A DNA stretch of 64,000 nucleotides from Paenibacillus sp. BSR1-1 (GCF_030403775.1 NZ_JAQMWQ010000008.1:56422-120421), one strand, 5' to 3'; shown: positions 1 to 8,511, counted from the stretch's first letter. Notes: generated by a model not told the origin, from the letters alone. Numbers and translations are program-made.

Positions 1-543
1 CTGCCATTTATTAGCGCCATCAAGAAATGCAGCCTCCTCCAGCTCTTTTGGAAAACCGCGGAAATACTGATAAAGAAGAAATACACCAAATGCATTGGCT
101 GAATACGGAAGTATCAATACAGCATACGTATCTAAAAGCCCCAGCTTATTAAACTCCATATATAATGGTAAAAACGTAATAACCCACGGAATGGTTAAGG
201 AGCCAATAAAGATACTAATAAGCAATTTTTTAAAAGGAATATCTAAACGAGCGAGGCCATACGCTGCTAATGTATCGACAAAAAGAACAATTAACGTCCC
301 AACAATACCAACAAATAGAGAGTTACCCATCCATTGAATTACTGGTGTATCTGAATTCCCTGCTAAGCTGAACTGGTAATTTTCTAGTGTAAATACTTTA
401 GGAATCCACTTAATACCGGCTGTAAAGGCTTCCTGATCGGTTTTAAAGGAAGTAGCCAGCATCCATAAAATTGGTACGATAAAAATTAAGCCAACAATAA
501 TCGCTATTATAATAATGAAGACCTTAAACCCTTTACTTTGCAT
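1..543 (-). CDS. Carbohydrate ABC transporter permease, MalG type (partial)
   Basis: This is an inner-membrane subunit of a sugar importer. The 181 visible codons begin at an ATG at 543 behind AAAGGAG, and the gene runs off the left edge, so the C-terminus is missing. Hydrophobic segments alternate with short loops, and the last visible residues (EEAAFLDGANKW) are the EAA loop that docks on the ATPase subunit. It follows the MalF-type permease by 6 bases, and its ribosome binding site lies in the end of that gene, so the two are probably translationally coupled. The sugar cannot be told from sequence. No ATPase gene is visible; such importers often share an MsmX-type ATPase, which is inference here. 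Confidence 0.9.
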   Translation of the reverse strand, partial: MQSKGFKVFIIIIAIIVGLIFIVPILWMLATSFKTDQEAFTAGIKWIPKVFTLENYQFSLAGNSDTPVIQWMGNSLFVGIVGTLIVLFVDTLAAYGLARLDIPFKKLLISIFIGSLTIPWVITFLPLYMEFNKLGLLDTYAVLILPYSANAFGVFLLYQYFRGFPKELEEAAFLDGANKWQ

Positions 544-549
544 GCTGCA

Positions 550-1440
550 CTACTCCTTTCGATTAGAAATTTTGAATTGAAATACCGAAATAACAATCAT
601 GATTAATGCCATAAGTAATGACATCGCGGCTGCATTTCCTAATTGCCGCTGCTTAAACGCTTCATCTACAATGTTCATTAAAAGCACTTTTGTAGAAGTT
701 CCCGGACCTCCGCGCGTCATCAAGAATGGTTGACCGTAAATGTTAAAAGAGGCAATCGTTGATGTAATAACGACAAACAACATCGTTGGTTTAATACTCG
801 GTAAAGTAATGTAAATAAATCGCTGCCAACGGGATGCGCCGTCCAGGGATCCCGCTTCATATAACTCTTCGGACACATCATTTAGGGCATTAATGAAAAT
901 GACCATGTTAAAGCCGATTGTCCACCAGAGTGTTGCGATCACAAGTGAAATCCAGGCCCATGGCATATCTGTCAACCAAGGAATCATTGGCAAATCAAGC
1001 TTTTGCATGTATTGATTAATCAGACCGCTGTTTGTATCGAGGAGCCATAACCAAATGATCGCCACAACTGAAACGGAAACTGCGTATGGGATAAAGTAAA
1101 CGGTACGGAAAAATCCTTTAAATTTTCCTGGGAGGGCATTCACCAGCAACGCCAGCCCTAATCCCACAGCTACTAATAAAGGAACACTAAATACAACGAA
1201 TTGGAACGTATTTTTAAGACCTTCCAAAAACAAGTCATTTAGATAGGAAGAAGAATCGAAAATTTTAGCGTAATTTTTAAAACCAACAAATTCATGGACA
1301 GGGTTCAATAAATCCCAGTTGTGTAAACTCATCCAAGCCCCGTACCCAATAGGAATCAATAGAAAAACAACAAACAATATCAAGTAAGGAAGTACAAATA
1401 AACTAGAAGTTAATTGTGATTTCCAGCCTGAATTTCTCAT
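550..1440 (-). CDS. Carbohydrate ABC transporter permease, MalF type
   Basis: A 296-residue membrane protein of the binding-protein-dependent sugar permease family, at the usual length. It has about six membrane segments, the first at residues 12-34. The EAA motif (EELYEAGSLDGASRW) lies near residue 190 and would contact the ATPase. The start has AAAGGAGG seven bases upstream. It is the middle gene of a binding protein, permease, permease operon and would pair with the MalG-type subunit to form the channel. Confidence 0.93.
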   Translation of the reverse strand: MRNSGWKSQLTSSLFVLPYLILFVVFLLIPIGYGAWMSLHNWDLLNPVHEFVGFKNYAKIFDSSSYLNDLFLEGLKNTFQFVVFSVPLLVAVGLGLALLVNALPGKFKGFFRTVYFIPYAVSVSVVAIIWLWLLDTNSGLINQYMQKLDLPMIPWLTDMPWAWISLVIATLWWTIGFNMVIFINALNDVSEELYEAGSLDGASRWQRFIYITLPSIKPTMLFVVITSTIASFNIYGQPFLMTRGGPGTSTKVLLMNIVDEAFKQRQLGNAAAMSLLMALIMIVISVFQFKISNRKE

Positions 1441-1538
1441 TCACCTTCCTCCTTTCGAATACTTTTTTCTACGTTATCTAGTAATAAAACAAGAGACGGA
1501 ACAGGTCTTACTATCCTCCCGTCCGCCTCCTTTCATGT

Positions 1539-2807
1539 TTACTTATTTAATAATTGTTCAGCCTTTTTATTTGCATCGTCTAATGCTTTTTGTGGATCTT
1601 TTTTGCCTAGAAGGGCAAGGTTTACTTCCGCCCATAATGGGTCAGATAATTGTCCCCAGTTAGCAACGGCAGGAGCGAATTTAGCATAATCAAATTCTTT
1701 CGCTACGATAGGCTGCTGCTTCATTTGTTTAAATTCTTCACTTTGTTCATAAATCGCTTTTGAAGCTGGAGCTTGACCAGATTTAGCCCACTCCATTGTA
1801 TTTGCGGCTACATATTTCAAGAAATCAGTAATACCATCTAACTTCTTGCTGTCCTTCACAGTTGCTGGAATAACGAAATTATGTGCATTTGCATAAACAG
1901 CTTGTTGTTTCGTGCCAAGCTGTGGAACAGGAGCTACACCATAGTTGATGCCCGCTTTATCCCATTGTTCCATCATCCAAGGACCATTCAGGTGCATAGC
2001 GTTTTTACCTTGTAAGAATAGTGTCACTTCGCCATCCTGTTGAACATTTGCAGGAGAAACTTTATCTTTTGTGATTAAATCCCGATAGAAAGTTAGAGCT
2101 TCAACCGCTTCAGGGCTGTTATAGTTTGGCTTACCATCTTTCATTAGCTCTCCGCCATTTTGGAATAAAATAGTCGGGAAAATGAATTGGTTTGGCCATA
2201 GGGTTGGTACAACGAAACCATATTGGTTTTTAGAAGGAACGGTTAATTTTTTAGCATCGGCCAGGAACTCTTCACGGTTGGTTGGCGGCTTCTCCGGATC
2301 TAAACCGGCTGCTTTAAATAAATCTTTGTTATAATACATGACTAGCGGGTGGATATCTAAAGGAATATTATAGTGTTTACCGCCAATGTCTCCAGCCTTC
2401 CAAGCTGTTTCAGAATAATCTTCCGCCTTGACGCCTGTTTTAGCAATCGTATCACTTAAGTCTTTTAATAAATTCTTATCAGCATAGTTCTTGAGCTGGT
2501 CAGTGTGCATGATTAAAACATCAGGTGCATTTTTTTGACCAGAAAAAGCAAGGTCAACTGTTTTATAATAGTCTGATTGTGGAACAATTTGTAAATCAAC
2601 TTGATATTTTGATTGTGACTTATTGTAGTTTTCAACAATTGTCTTCATCCGCGGACCATCCGCACCAGAGAATGGAGCCCAGTAAGTAATTTTCTCCCCT
2701 TTTCCCCCGTCAGATTTACTTGTGTCCTTCGCGCTAGAACAACCTGCCAATGATCCGAGTGCAAGAGCAGCTGTCAAAGCAATTCCAAGCCATTTCTTTT
2801 TTTTCAA
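1539..2807 (-). CDS. Extracellular sugar-binding lipoprotein of the ABC importer
   Basis: A 422-residue family 1 solute-binding protein. A lysine-rich signal peptide ends in the lipobox LAGC (Cys23), so the mature protein should be lipid-anchored on the outer face of the membrane. A low-complexity linker follows, then the two-lobed binding fold (ITYWAPFSGADG near residue 40). It delivers sugar to the two permeases encoded downstream. A gap of about 100 bases with a possible weak stem-loop (1494-1530) separates it from the permeases, which would fit higher expression of the binding protein. It is first in the operon, behind the promoter at 2917-2945. The sugar is unknown. Confidence 0.92.
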   Translation of the reverse strand: MKKKKWLGIALTAALALGSLAGCSSAKDTSKSDGGKGEKITYWAPFSGADGPRMKTIVENYNKSQSKYQVDLQIVPQSDYYKTVDLAFSGQKNAPDVLIMHTDQLKNYADKNLLKDLSDTIAKTGVKAEDYSETAWKAGDIGGKHYNIPLDIHPLVMYYNKDLFKAAGLDPEKPPTNREEFLADAKKLTVPSKNQYGFVVPTLWPNQFIFPTILFQNGGELMKDGKPNYNSPEAVEALTFYRDLITKDKVSPANVQQDGEVTLFLQGKNAMHLNGPWMMEQWDKAGINYGVAPVPQLGTKQQAVYANAHNFVIPATVKDSKKLDGITDFLKYVAANTMEWAKSGQAPASKAIYEQSEEFKQMKQQPIVAKEFDYAKFAPAVANWGQLSDPLWAEVNLALLGKKDPQKALDDANKKAEQLLNK

Positions 2808-2916
2808 CTTTTTCTCCCCCTTAGGTGAAAATTGTAAGTTTACTTCTAGAATGAGGAATTGGTTCCATAATATACGTCCCTCATTAGTTAATTAAATTAA
2901 TTTACTAACTATCATT

Positions 2917-2945
2917 ATCTTAATCTTGTAAGCGCTTTTTGTCAA
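2917..2945 (-). promoter_or_regulatory. Promoter with cre/LacI-type operator for the sugar ABC operon
   Basis: On the minus strand, TTGACA (2940-2945) is separated by 17 bases from TAAGAT (2917-2922), a good sigma-A promoter. The spacer holds AAGCGCTT, the self-complementary core of catabolite-responsive elements and of many LacI-family operators. Read as TTGTAAGCGCTTTTTG on the plus strand, it departs from the cre consensus at one key position. Repression by CcpA or a LacI-type regulator is inferred. Confidence 0.6.
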
Positions 2946-2990
2946 ATAGATATTTTTTGATTTTAGAATTTTAAAATAAATAAAACCAAA

Positions 2991-3019
2991 TAAAAAGATC
3001 AACCGGAATCCGGCTGACC
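2991..3019 (-). terminator. Intrinsic terminator after the VOC gene
   Basis: On the minus strand an 8-bp stem (TCAGCCGG with CCGGTTGA, one G-U pair) closes a 3-base loop and is followed by TCTTTTTATTT. It lies just after the stop of the VOC protein gene. Confidence 0.75.
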
Positions 3020-3032
3020 CTCATTTCGAAAC

Positions 3033-3395
3033 TTATCCTTTAAGCAGGAACTCATTACCATCTTCATCGCTAAAATGAACGAAAGTGCCCCATTGCATTT
3101 CCTTCGGCTCATCTTTAAAAACAACACCGTTTGCTTTCATTTTTTCATATGTACCCATTACATCTTCACAGTTAAAAACGATGGATGCCTTCATGCTATC
3201 ATGTCCAGGCATCATGGATTTTGGATAAAGCACTAAGTGTGATTGGGTATTTGCAGGGGCTACTTCGAGCCAAAAGGCATTTGGTCCCATTGGAAATTCA
3301 GCTTTAACTTCAAAACCAACCTTCTCTGTCCAAAATTCTTTTGCTTTTTGCTGATCGTCAACATAAATCGCGACCGTTGCAATATTTGAAATCAT
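3033..3395 (-). CDS. VOC family (glyoxalase/bleomycin resistance fold) protein
   Basis: A 120-residue single-module VOC protein. It shows the repeated beta-alpha-beta-beta-beta pattern, opening with IATVAIYVDDQQKAKEFWTE and closing with FVHFSDEDGNEFLLKG, where the last acidic residue often helps bind metal. It is cytosolic and has no signal peptide. VOC proteins include lyases, dioxygenases and antibiotic-binding proteins, so the substrate cannot be assigned. The start has a TAGGAGG-type site. It is a single-gene unit with its own terminator. Confidence 0.85.
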   Translation of the reverse strand: MISNIATVAIYVDDQQKAKEFWTEKVGFEVKAEFPMGPNAFWLEVAPANTQSHLVLYPKSMMPGHDSMKASIVFNCEDVMGTYEKMKANGVVFKDEPKEMQWGTFVHFSDEDGNEFLLKG

Positions 3396-3430
3396 CTTTG
3401 TTTCCTCCTAGAATTTTGCTTTCTCCCTTA

Positions 3431-3642
3431 TTTAATCAAACGTTTAATTAGTTTTTCAATTGCTGATTTCAAAGTTTCCAACAAACTCTTATTTACCAAG
3501 GGTTCAGGCAGATCTAATCAAACGCTTGATTAGTTTTCTTTCATTGTAATAATTCCCATAAATCAAGGGTTGGATTCTATTTAATCAAACGTTTGATTAG
3601 CATTCTTCAGGTATTAGTCTATTTAATCAAACGTTTGATTAG
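3431..3642. repeat. Four dispersed palindromes, TTAATCAAACGTTTGATTAG type
   Basis: Near-perfect 20-bp palindromes lie at about 3432-3451, 3514-3533, 3581-3600 and 3623-3642. The core is CAAACGTTTG or CAAACGCTTG with ATTA/TTAAT ends, and most copies are followed by TTTT. The DNA between them is unrelated. The same word recurs in the 69-bp tandem repeat at 15.6 kb. They look like operators of a TetR-type dimer or a mobile palindrome family, and no regulator gene of that kind is visible here. They occupy the gap between the histidine kinase gene and the VOC gene. Confidence 0.8.
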
Positions 3643-3656
3643 TTTTTAAATTATCC

Positions 3657-5036
3657 TTATTTGAGACCAAATGGAATCCTCACGATAAAGGTGCTTCCCT
3701 TTCCTATCTCGCTCGAAACTTTAATGGTCCCTTTATGGGTATCCACAATCCATTTGGCAATGGAAAGTCCCAATCCGTGTCCGCCCATTTGTCTGGAGCG
3801 CGACTTATCGGAACGGTAAAAGCGTTCGAAAATTTGCTTGATCTCCTCTCGCTCAATTCCAATTCCAGTATCCTGAACCGCGATGCCTAACTCCTGTCCT
3901 TCTTCTGAAAGGAATAACTTGACTTTCCCTTCATTTGGGGTGTATTTAATAGCGTTGTCTAATAGAATATATAAAAGCTGCGAGAGCCGCTCTGGATCTC
4001 CCACCGCCATCAGTACTGCAGGTGATTCCAGGTTTAGCGATATTTGTTTTGCCGCAGCCAGCGGACTTACAGACTCTAAGGCTTTATCTGCATATGGACG
4101 GAAGTCAAATGTTTCGGTTTTCAGTTCGATCGTATTCGAATCAGATCTGGCGAGAGTCAATAGATCGCTCACCAAATGGGTCATCCGCTTAACTTCCTGC
4201 CTCATATTCGAAAGAATTTTCCCAGAAAAATCTTCTTTTTGCGGTTCAATTGTCATTTCTATCGCATCAATCGATGATAGCAGCACACTTAAAGGAGTCC
4301 TCAGTTCGTGAGAGGCATCTGCAACAAATTCTCTCTGCCTTAAAAAGGCTCCGCTTATCGGAACCATCGCTCTTTTTGACATTTTCGTACTAATAGCGAT
4401 TGCAATTCCGAAAAAGATACCACCTAAAGCAACTAAAATAATGAGAACCCAGTGAAACAATTGATAGACAAATGATATGTCTTTTCCTGCATAAAGCTGA
4501 CCAATGAATTGTCCTTTATAATAGATGGGCTTGCTGGCAATGATCAATCGGATATCCTGATCCACTTCAGAAGGATGGAATTCGCCTTTATTTCCCCTTC
4601 TCTCCATACGGAGAGTTTTCTTCTGTATTTCATTTTGATGACCTTCCTGCAAAATTCGGAGAATATCGGGACGGATGCGGCGATTAGCTTCCTGTTCCAT
4701 CATCACTTCGCCATTAGTGCCTACTACATAATAGAAATATTGATTCACTCCAGCGAAGACAACCTCTTGATTTTGCATTTCATGCAAATCCGTTAGATTA
4801 TTTTTCAATAAATATTCTTCAATGTAGGCAGCTTCCTGATTTACTAAAGATTGAAGCTCCTTTTCTTGATTTTGCATGATTACAAAATGGAGCACAAAAT
4901 ACACGATGACGATAAAAAGGATGAGAAATAACATCAAAATTCCGCTATAAATCCGGGTAAGTTTACCTTGTGCGCTCTTAAATACATCCTTTTCCCTGCT
5001 AACTGAACGAATAAATGATAATGGGTTAAGATTCAA
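3657..5036 (-). CDS. Two-component sensor histidine kinase
   Basis: A 459-residue membrane kinase. There is a first membrane segment at about residues 30-53, an extracytoplasmic sensor region of about 135 residues and a second segment near 192-216. The dimerisation/phosphoacceptor helix has SHELRTPL with His243. The ATPase domain has the N box LLDNAIKYT, G1 DTGIGI, F box FERFYR and G2 GHGLGLSIAKW. Its start overlaps the end of the response regulator gene by 11 bases, so the pair is translationally coupled. The signal is unknown. A PspA gene lies just upstream of the pair, which makes envelope stress a reasonable guess. Confidence 0.93.
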   Translation of the reverse strand: MNLNPLSFIRSVSREKDVFKSAQGKLTRIYSGILMLFLILFIVIVYFVLHFVIMQNQEKELQSLVNQEAAYIEEYLLKNNLTDLHEMQNQEVVFAGVNQYFYYVVGTNGEVMMEQEANRRIRPDILRILQEGHQNEIQKKTLRMERRGNKGEFHPSEVDQDIRLIIASKPIYYKGQFIGQLYAGKDISFVYQLFHWVLIILVALGGIFFGIAIAISTKMSKRAMVPISGAFLRQREFVADASHELRTPLSVLLSSIDAIEMTIEPQKEDFSGKILSNMRQEVKRMTHLVSDLLTLARSDSNTIELKTETFDFRPYADKALESVSPLAAAKQISLNLESPAVLMAVGDPERLSQLLYILLDNAIKYTPNEGKVKLFLSEEGQELGIAVQDTGIGIEREEIKQIFERFYRSDKSRSRQMGGHGLGLSIAKWIVDTHKGTIKVSSEIGKGSTFIVRIPFGLK

Positions 5037-5700
5037 ATTTATATCCTACCCCTCTAATGCTTTGCAGCCGTTCTTGTTTTCCAAGTGGAACGAGCTTTTT
5101 GCGGATCAATTTGACGGTCGCATCAATCGTTTTCATAGCCACATCCGCATCAAAGCCCCAAATCCGCTCTAGTATGATCTCGCGCGGCAGGACTTGTCCT
5201 TTATTTTGCACCAATAAATCCAAAAGCTGAAATTCACGGGGACTTAATGGAATCTCCTTTCCACTGGAACTTACGACGTGACTCATCCGATTCAGAATCA
5301 AATCTTCCATTTCGATTTCCTCTTCTAAAATAGGAGCATAGTTGCGGCGGGAAAGTGCCCGCAATCGAGCCTGCAGCTCTTCAATTTCAAACGGTTTGAC
5401 GAGATAATCATCAGCGCCGGAATCCAGTCCTTCGATACGGTCCTGAACCGCATCCTTTGCTGTTAACATGAGGATTGCACCGGAATAACCGTTTTTTCTT
5501 AGTCGTCTGCAGATTTCTACTCCGCTCCCGTTTGGCATCATCCAGTCCATGATTATGACATCATATGGTAAGGAGGTGGCATAATAGAACGCATCGTCCC
5601 CTTCTTGAACCCAATCAACCTTGTATCCGGCTTTCTTTTTTAACATATATACGATTAATTCACCTAGGCGTGAATCATCCTCTGCTAATAAAATATTCAT
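5026..5700 (-). CDS. OmpR-family response regulator
   Basis: A 224-residue regulator with an N-terminal receiver domain: acidic pocket Glu7-Asp8-Asp9, phosphoacceptor Asp52 in VIIMDWMMP, and the conserved Lys in LVKPFEIEEL near residue 103. A C-terminal winged-helix DNA-binding domain ends in TIRGVGYKFE-like residues (SIRGVGYKFES). It is the partner of the kinase encoded immediately downstream. Targets are unknown; the neighbouring pspA unit is a candidate. Confidence 0.94.
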   Translation of the reverse strand: MNILLAEDDSRLGELIVYMLKKKAGYKVDWVQEGDDAFYYATSLPYDVIIMDWMMPNGSGVEICRRLRKNGYSGAILMLTAKDAVQDRIEGLDSGADDYLVKPFEIEELQARLRALSRRNYAPILEEEIEMEDLILNRMSHVVSSSGKEIPLSPREFQLLDLLVQNKGQVLPREIILERIWGFDADVAMKTIDATVKLIRKKLVPLGKQERLQSIRGVGYKFES

Positions 5701-5940
5701 TGCTAAGACTCCTTATAGAGTTTTTTCTTTACCAATGGCTCTTTTCGTAAACTTTGTTGCTTTTGAAACTTAATAAGGTTCATTACCTAAGTTTCTGGGC
5801 TATTTTCGCAAATGTACTTACGAAAAGATGCCCCGAAGCTACTAGTTATACTGGTTGATAAACTTATACGAAAAACAACAATTTATGCGAAAATAGCCTT
5901 ACCAATAAAATCTAACTTAGCAAGCTTAAAATTCACTTAA

Positions 5941-5969
5941 AAAGAGCACCTCATATTCAGGTGCTCTTT
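5941..5969 (-). terminator. Intrinsic terminator after pspA
   Basis: An 11-bp perfect stem (AAAGAGCACCT with AGGTGCTCTTT) and 7-base loop lie seven bases after the PspA stop codon. On the minus strand the stem ends in TTT and continues TT. The remaining 240 bases to the response regulator start show no gene, only scattered TATRCGAAAA-like words. Confidence 0.8.
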
Positions 5970-5975
5970 GGTCTA

Positions 5976-6644
5976 CTAAATCGTTACCTTTTCCTTTTTC
6001 AATTTTTCAATTTCGTTATTTAATTCCTCATCGTTAATGAAATTATCATAGGCTGTATCAAATTGGGCTAAAGGAGCTGCGAATTGGCTGCCTGCATGTA
6101 CTTCTGCTTCCATTAACAAAATCCGTTCTTCGGCACGGGCTACCCCTCTTGCAATCGTATCAGTTTGGAAGGAAACAGTTGCTTTCTGAATTTGTTTCAT
6201 AGATTGTGCAACATTTGCACGAGAAGCTAATAAGATTTTCTTTTGCTGCATTTGGTTGTATGTTTCTTTCAACTGGTCTAATTTTTCAACTAAGATTTTC
6301 GTCTGAGTTTTTACTGCCTCATATTGTTCCTGATAGAGAGCCGACTGCTTTTCTAGGGTGAGCTTTTCCTGCACGGCCAGTTTTGCCATTCCCTCTTCGC
6401 CTTTTTCTATTGCCAGCTTCGCCTGGCGGGTACGCTTGTCTACTAATTTTTGTGTTTCAGATATGAGAGCCGCCTGTTTCTTTTCTACAAAAATTTGTCG
6501 TGCTAACGCTTTTTGACCTTTTACAATTTCTTGCTCCATTTCTCTGGAATATTCATTTAACATTGCGATCGGATCCTCGATGCCATCCAATAGTCCGTTA
6601 ACCTCTGCCATTGCAATTGTTTTTACTCTTCTAAAAATACCCAT
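5976..6644 (-). CDS. PspA/IM30 family membrane-stress protein
   Basis: A 222-residue protein that is almost entirely helical coiled coil, the hallmark of the PspA/IM30/LiaH family (usual length 220-230). It opens with MGIFRRVKTIAMAEVNGLLDGIEDP, where the amphipathic helix and the ED-P element are typical. Known members form large oligomers on the inner face of the membrane and help keep it intact. The start codon follows the stop of the upstream small membrane protein by one base, so the two form a tight pair resembling LiaI-LiaH in B. subtilis. That analogy is inference. Confidence 0.9.
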   Translation of the reverse strand: MGIFRRVKTIAMAEVNGLLDGIEDPIAMLNEYSREMEQEIVKGQKALARQIFVEKKQAALISETQKLVDKRTRQAKLAIEKGEEGMAKLAVQEKLTLEKQSALYQEQYEAVKTQTKILVEKLDQLKETYNQMQQKKILLASRANVAQSMKQIQKATVSFQTDTIARGVARAEERILLMEAEVHAGSQFAAPLAQFDTAYDNFINDEELNNEIEKLKKEKVTI

Positions 6645-6645
6645 T

Positions 6646-7047
6646 TTATTCAGTCTCCTTTTTAGTCATAATATTTTTTTCCCATTGGTCCAAAATCGCT
6701 GCATTTTGATTCATGACCGGTGTATGTGAACCCACAATAGATGTGTCAATAAACTGTTTCATTGAAGATGTCTTTGCTTTTTTTCTAAGCCATCTTACGA
6801 GTAGCGCGAGGACAGCTAGTCCAATAATAAGGGCGATCCATGGGAATTCGCCTTCATGATGATGCGGACCATTCATGAACTGGTTATGACCGAAGCCCTC
6901 TCCTCGAGTTCTCATTCCTCCATGGCCTTGTCCATGTGGACCTCTGGCAAAAGCGCTATGCCCCCCTAAAAAAAAGTGGAGTACATTGATCACCAAAACT
7001 GAAGCGGCAATGATGATACCCCAGAAAACAACTTTGTTCTTTTTCAT
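6646..7047 (-). CDS. His/Gly-rich two-segment membrane protein, partner of PspA
   Basis: The best start is the ATG at 7047, which has CGAAAGGAGG eight bases upstream; an ORF reading further upstream lacks such a site. The 133-residue product has a membrane segment at about 8-30, a loop rich in Gly and His (GPHGQGHGGMRTRGEGFGHN, then GPHHHEGE), a second segment (WIALIIGLAVLALLV) and a basic cytosolic tail. I do not recognise a named family. Its position one base before pspA suggests a membrane anchor or sensor for PspA, as LiaI is for LiaH. The His-rich loop could bind metal. Confidence 0.75.
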   Translation of the reverse strand: MKKNKVVFWGIIIAASVLVINVLHFFLGGHSAFARGPHGQGHGGMRTRGEGFGHNQFMNGPHHHEGEFPWIALIIGLAVLALLVRWLRKKAKTSSMKQFIDTSIVGSHTPVMNQNAAILDQWEKNIMTKKETE

Positions 7048-7163
7048 ATAATTTTCCTCCTTTCGTTCCTTGATGATATGAATTCTAATAGAGAATGGTG
7101 AAAACTTGGTGAAAGGAACGCTAGTCATGAAATTCTTTTTGTAAAAAAAGTATGATAGTGGGA

Positions 7164-7401
7164 TTCAACAAAATCGTAGGGGGGTTCTCCAATTTTTAGG
7201 GTACTTCCTACAAATTTGAGTGGGTATTCTACAAACTTTAAGTCTTATTCTACAATTGCGGTTATTTTCTCTTACTTCGAAAGTGGGATTCTACAATTTT
7301 GAAGGTACTTCCTACAAATTTGAGTAGGGATTCTACAATTTTGAAGGTACTTCCTACAAATTTGAGTAGGGATTCTACAATTTGCAAGCCACATTCAACA
7401 A
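7164..7401. repeat. 21-nt-period word array, word TTCTACAA
   Basis: The word WTTCYWACAA recurs with its ACAA at 7168, 7189 (CCAA), 7210, 7231, 7252, 7293, 7314, 7335, 7356, 7377 and 7398. Every step is 21 bases except one double step of 41. The spacers differ, apart from a near-duplicate 42-base unit (GAAGGTACTTCCTACAAATT) between 7300 and 7365. There is no coding capacity. The array fills the 333-base gap between the aldolase terminator and the start of the PspA-partner gene. Confidence 0.9.
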
Positions 7402-7403
7402 AT

Positions 7404-7437
7404 AAAAAGGACCTTCCCGATTTACAGGAAAGTCCTT
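7404..7437 (-). terminator. Intrinsic terminator after the aldolase gene
   Basis: On the minus strand AAGGAC-TTTCC pairs with GGGAA-GGTCCTT around an 8-base loop and is followed by TTTT. It closes the IclR/dehydrogenase/aldolase operon. Confidence 0.85.
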
Positions 7438-7461
7438 GATTGGAGCCTAGCCCCGTTAACG

Positions 7462-8490
7462 TTAACGTACTGTTTCTACACTCTTAGCTTTGGCAATTTC
7501 TGCGGCCACATCTACAATCATGTCCTCCTGGCCGCCGACCACTTTACGTTTACCTAACTCTATTAAAATATCGCGTGAATCGATGCCGAACTTGGATGCC
7601 GCTCGTTTCGCATGAAGCGCAAAACTTGAATAAACGCCCGCATAACCAAGCACAAGACTGTCTCTTGTAATCTCTTGTGGAGTTTGTAAAATGGGTGCGA
7701 CAATCTCTTCAGCTAAATCCATCATTTTATAAACATCTACGCCTGTTTTGATGCCCATCCGGTCAAGCACGGCAACAAGCACTTCCGTTTGCGTGTTACC
7801 TGCTCCGGCTCCTAAACAGCGGACACTTCCATCGATTCTAGTAGCGCCTTCTTCGATCGCCACTAAAGTGTTCGCCATTGCAAGGGAAAGGTTGTTATGA
7901 CCATGGAAACCAATGTTAACACCTACATGCTGTTTCAAGGCACGGATGCGTTCACGGACCCCCTCAGGAAGCAAGGCGCCCGCAGAATCGACTACATAAA
8001 TCGAGTCTGCTCCATAGCTTTCCATTAACTTAGCTTGCTCTACTAATTTATCAACCGGTGCCATGTGCGACATCATCAAAAATCCGACGGTTTCCATCCC
8101 TAGTTCCTTCGCGGCATGGATATGCTGCAGGGAAACGTCCGCTTCCGTTACATGGGTGGCCACACGTGCCATCTTTGCCCCTAATTTCGCTGCTTCCTTT
8201 AGGTCTTTAACCGTCCCAATTCCTGGCAGGAGAAGGACGGCAATTTTAGACTTGTCTGCAACAGAAACAGCCGCCTCAATTAATTCCAGTTCATTTGTTC
8301 GGGACAGGCCATACTGTAAGGATGAACCTGCTAAACCGTCACCATGGGATACTTCAATATAAGGAACGCCTGCATCATTTAATGCTTTTGCTACCTTTAA
8401 AACCTGGTCAACTGTAAATTGGTGGGCAATGGCATGGCTGCCATCCCTTAATGCTACCTCTGTAATAAAAATATCTCGGGCATTTGTCAT
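7462..8490 (-). CDS. dmpG: 4-hydroxy-2-oxovalerate aldolase
   Basis: A 342-residue class II aldolase of the DmpG/MhpE/BphI family, at full length. It cleaves 4-hydroxy-2-oxovalerate to pyruvate and acetaldehyde. Visible features are the metal/active-site motif ALRDGSHA near residue 14, the metal ligands HGHNN near 200, and a C-terminal communication domain. Known members channel acetaldehyde directly into the partner acetylating dehydrogenase, encoded 21 bases upstream, so the two should form a complex. No meta-cleavage dioxygenase, hydrolase or 2-hydroxypentadienoate hydratase is in this window. Confidence 0.94.
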   Translation of the reverse strand: MTNARDIFITEVALRDGSHAIAHQFTVDQVLKVAKALNDAGVPYIEVSHGDGLAGSSLQYGLSRTNELELIEAAVSVADKSKIAVLLLPGIGTVKDLKEAAKLGAKMARVATHVTEADVSLQHIHAAKELGMETVGFLMMSHMAPVDKLVEQAKLMESYGADSIYVVDSAGALLPEGVRERIRALKQHVGVNIGFHGHNNLSLAMANTLVAIEEGATRIDGSVRCLGAGAGNTQTEVLVAVLDRMGIKTGVDVYKMMDLAEEIVAPILQTPQEITRDSLVLGYAGVYSSFALHAKRAASKFGIDSRDILIELGKRKVVGGQEDMIVDVAAEIAKAKSVETVR

Positions 8491-8511
8491 TGTGTTGTTC
8501 TCCCCTTTCTA

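Noticed and set aside
5760..5935. A further 21-nt word array of CGAAAA words
   Set aside because: TATRCGAAAA-like words recur, but the spacing (14, 13, 35 and 19 bases) does not follow the 21-base step.
7164..7401. CRISPR-like array
   Set aside because: The repeated word is only 8-10 bases and the unit 21 bases, far below CRISPR repeat and spacer sizes, and no cas genes are present.
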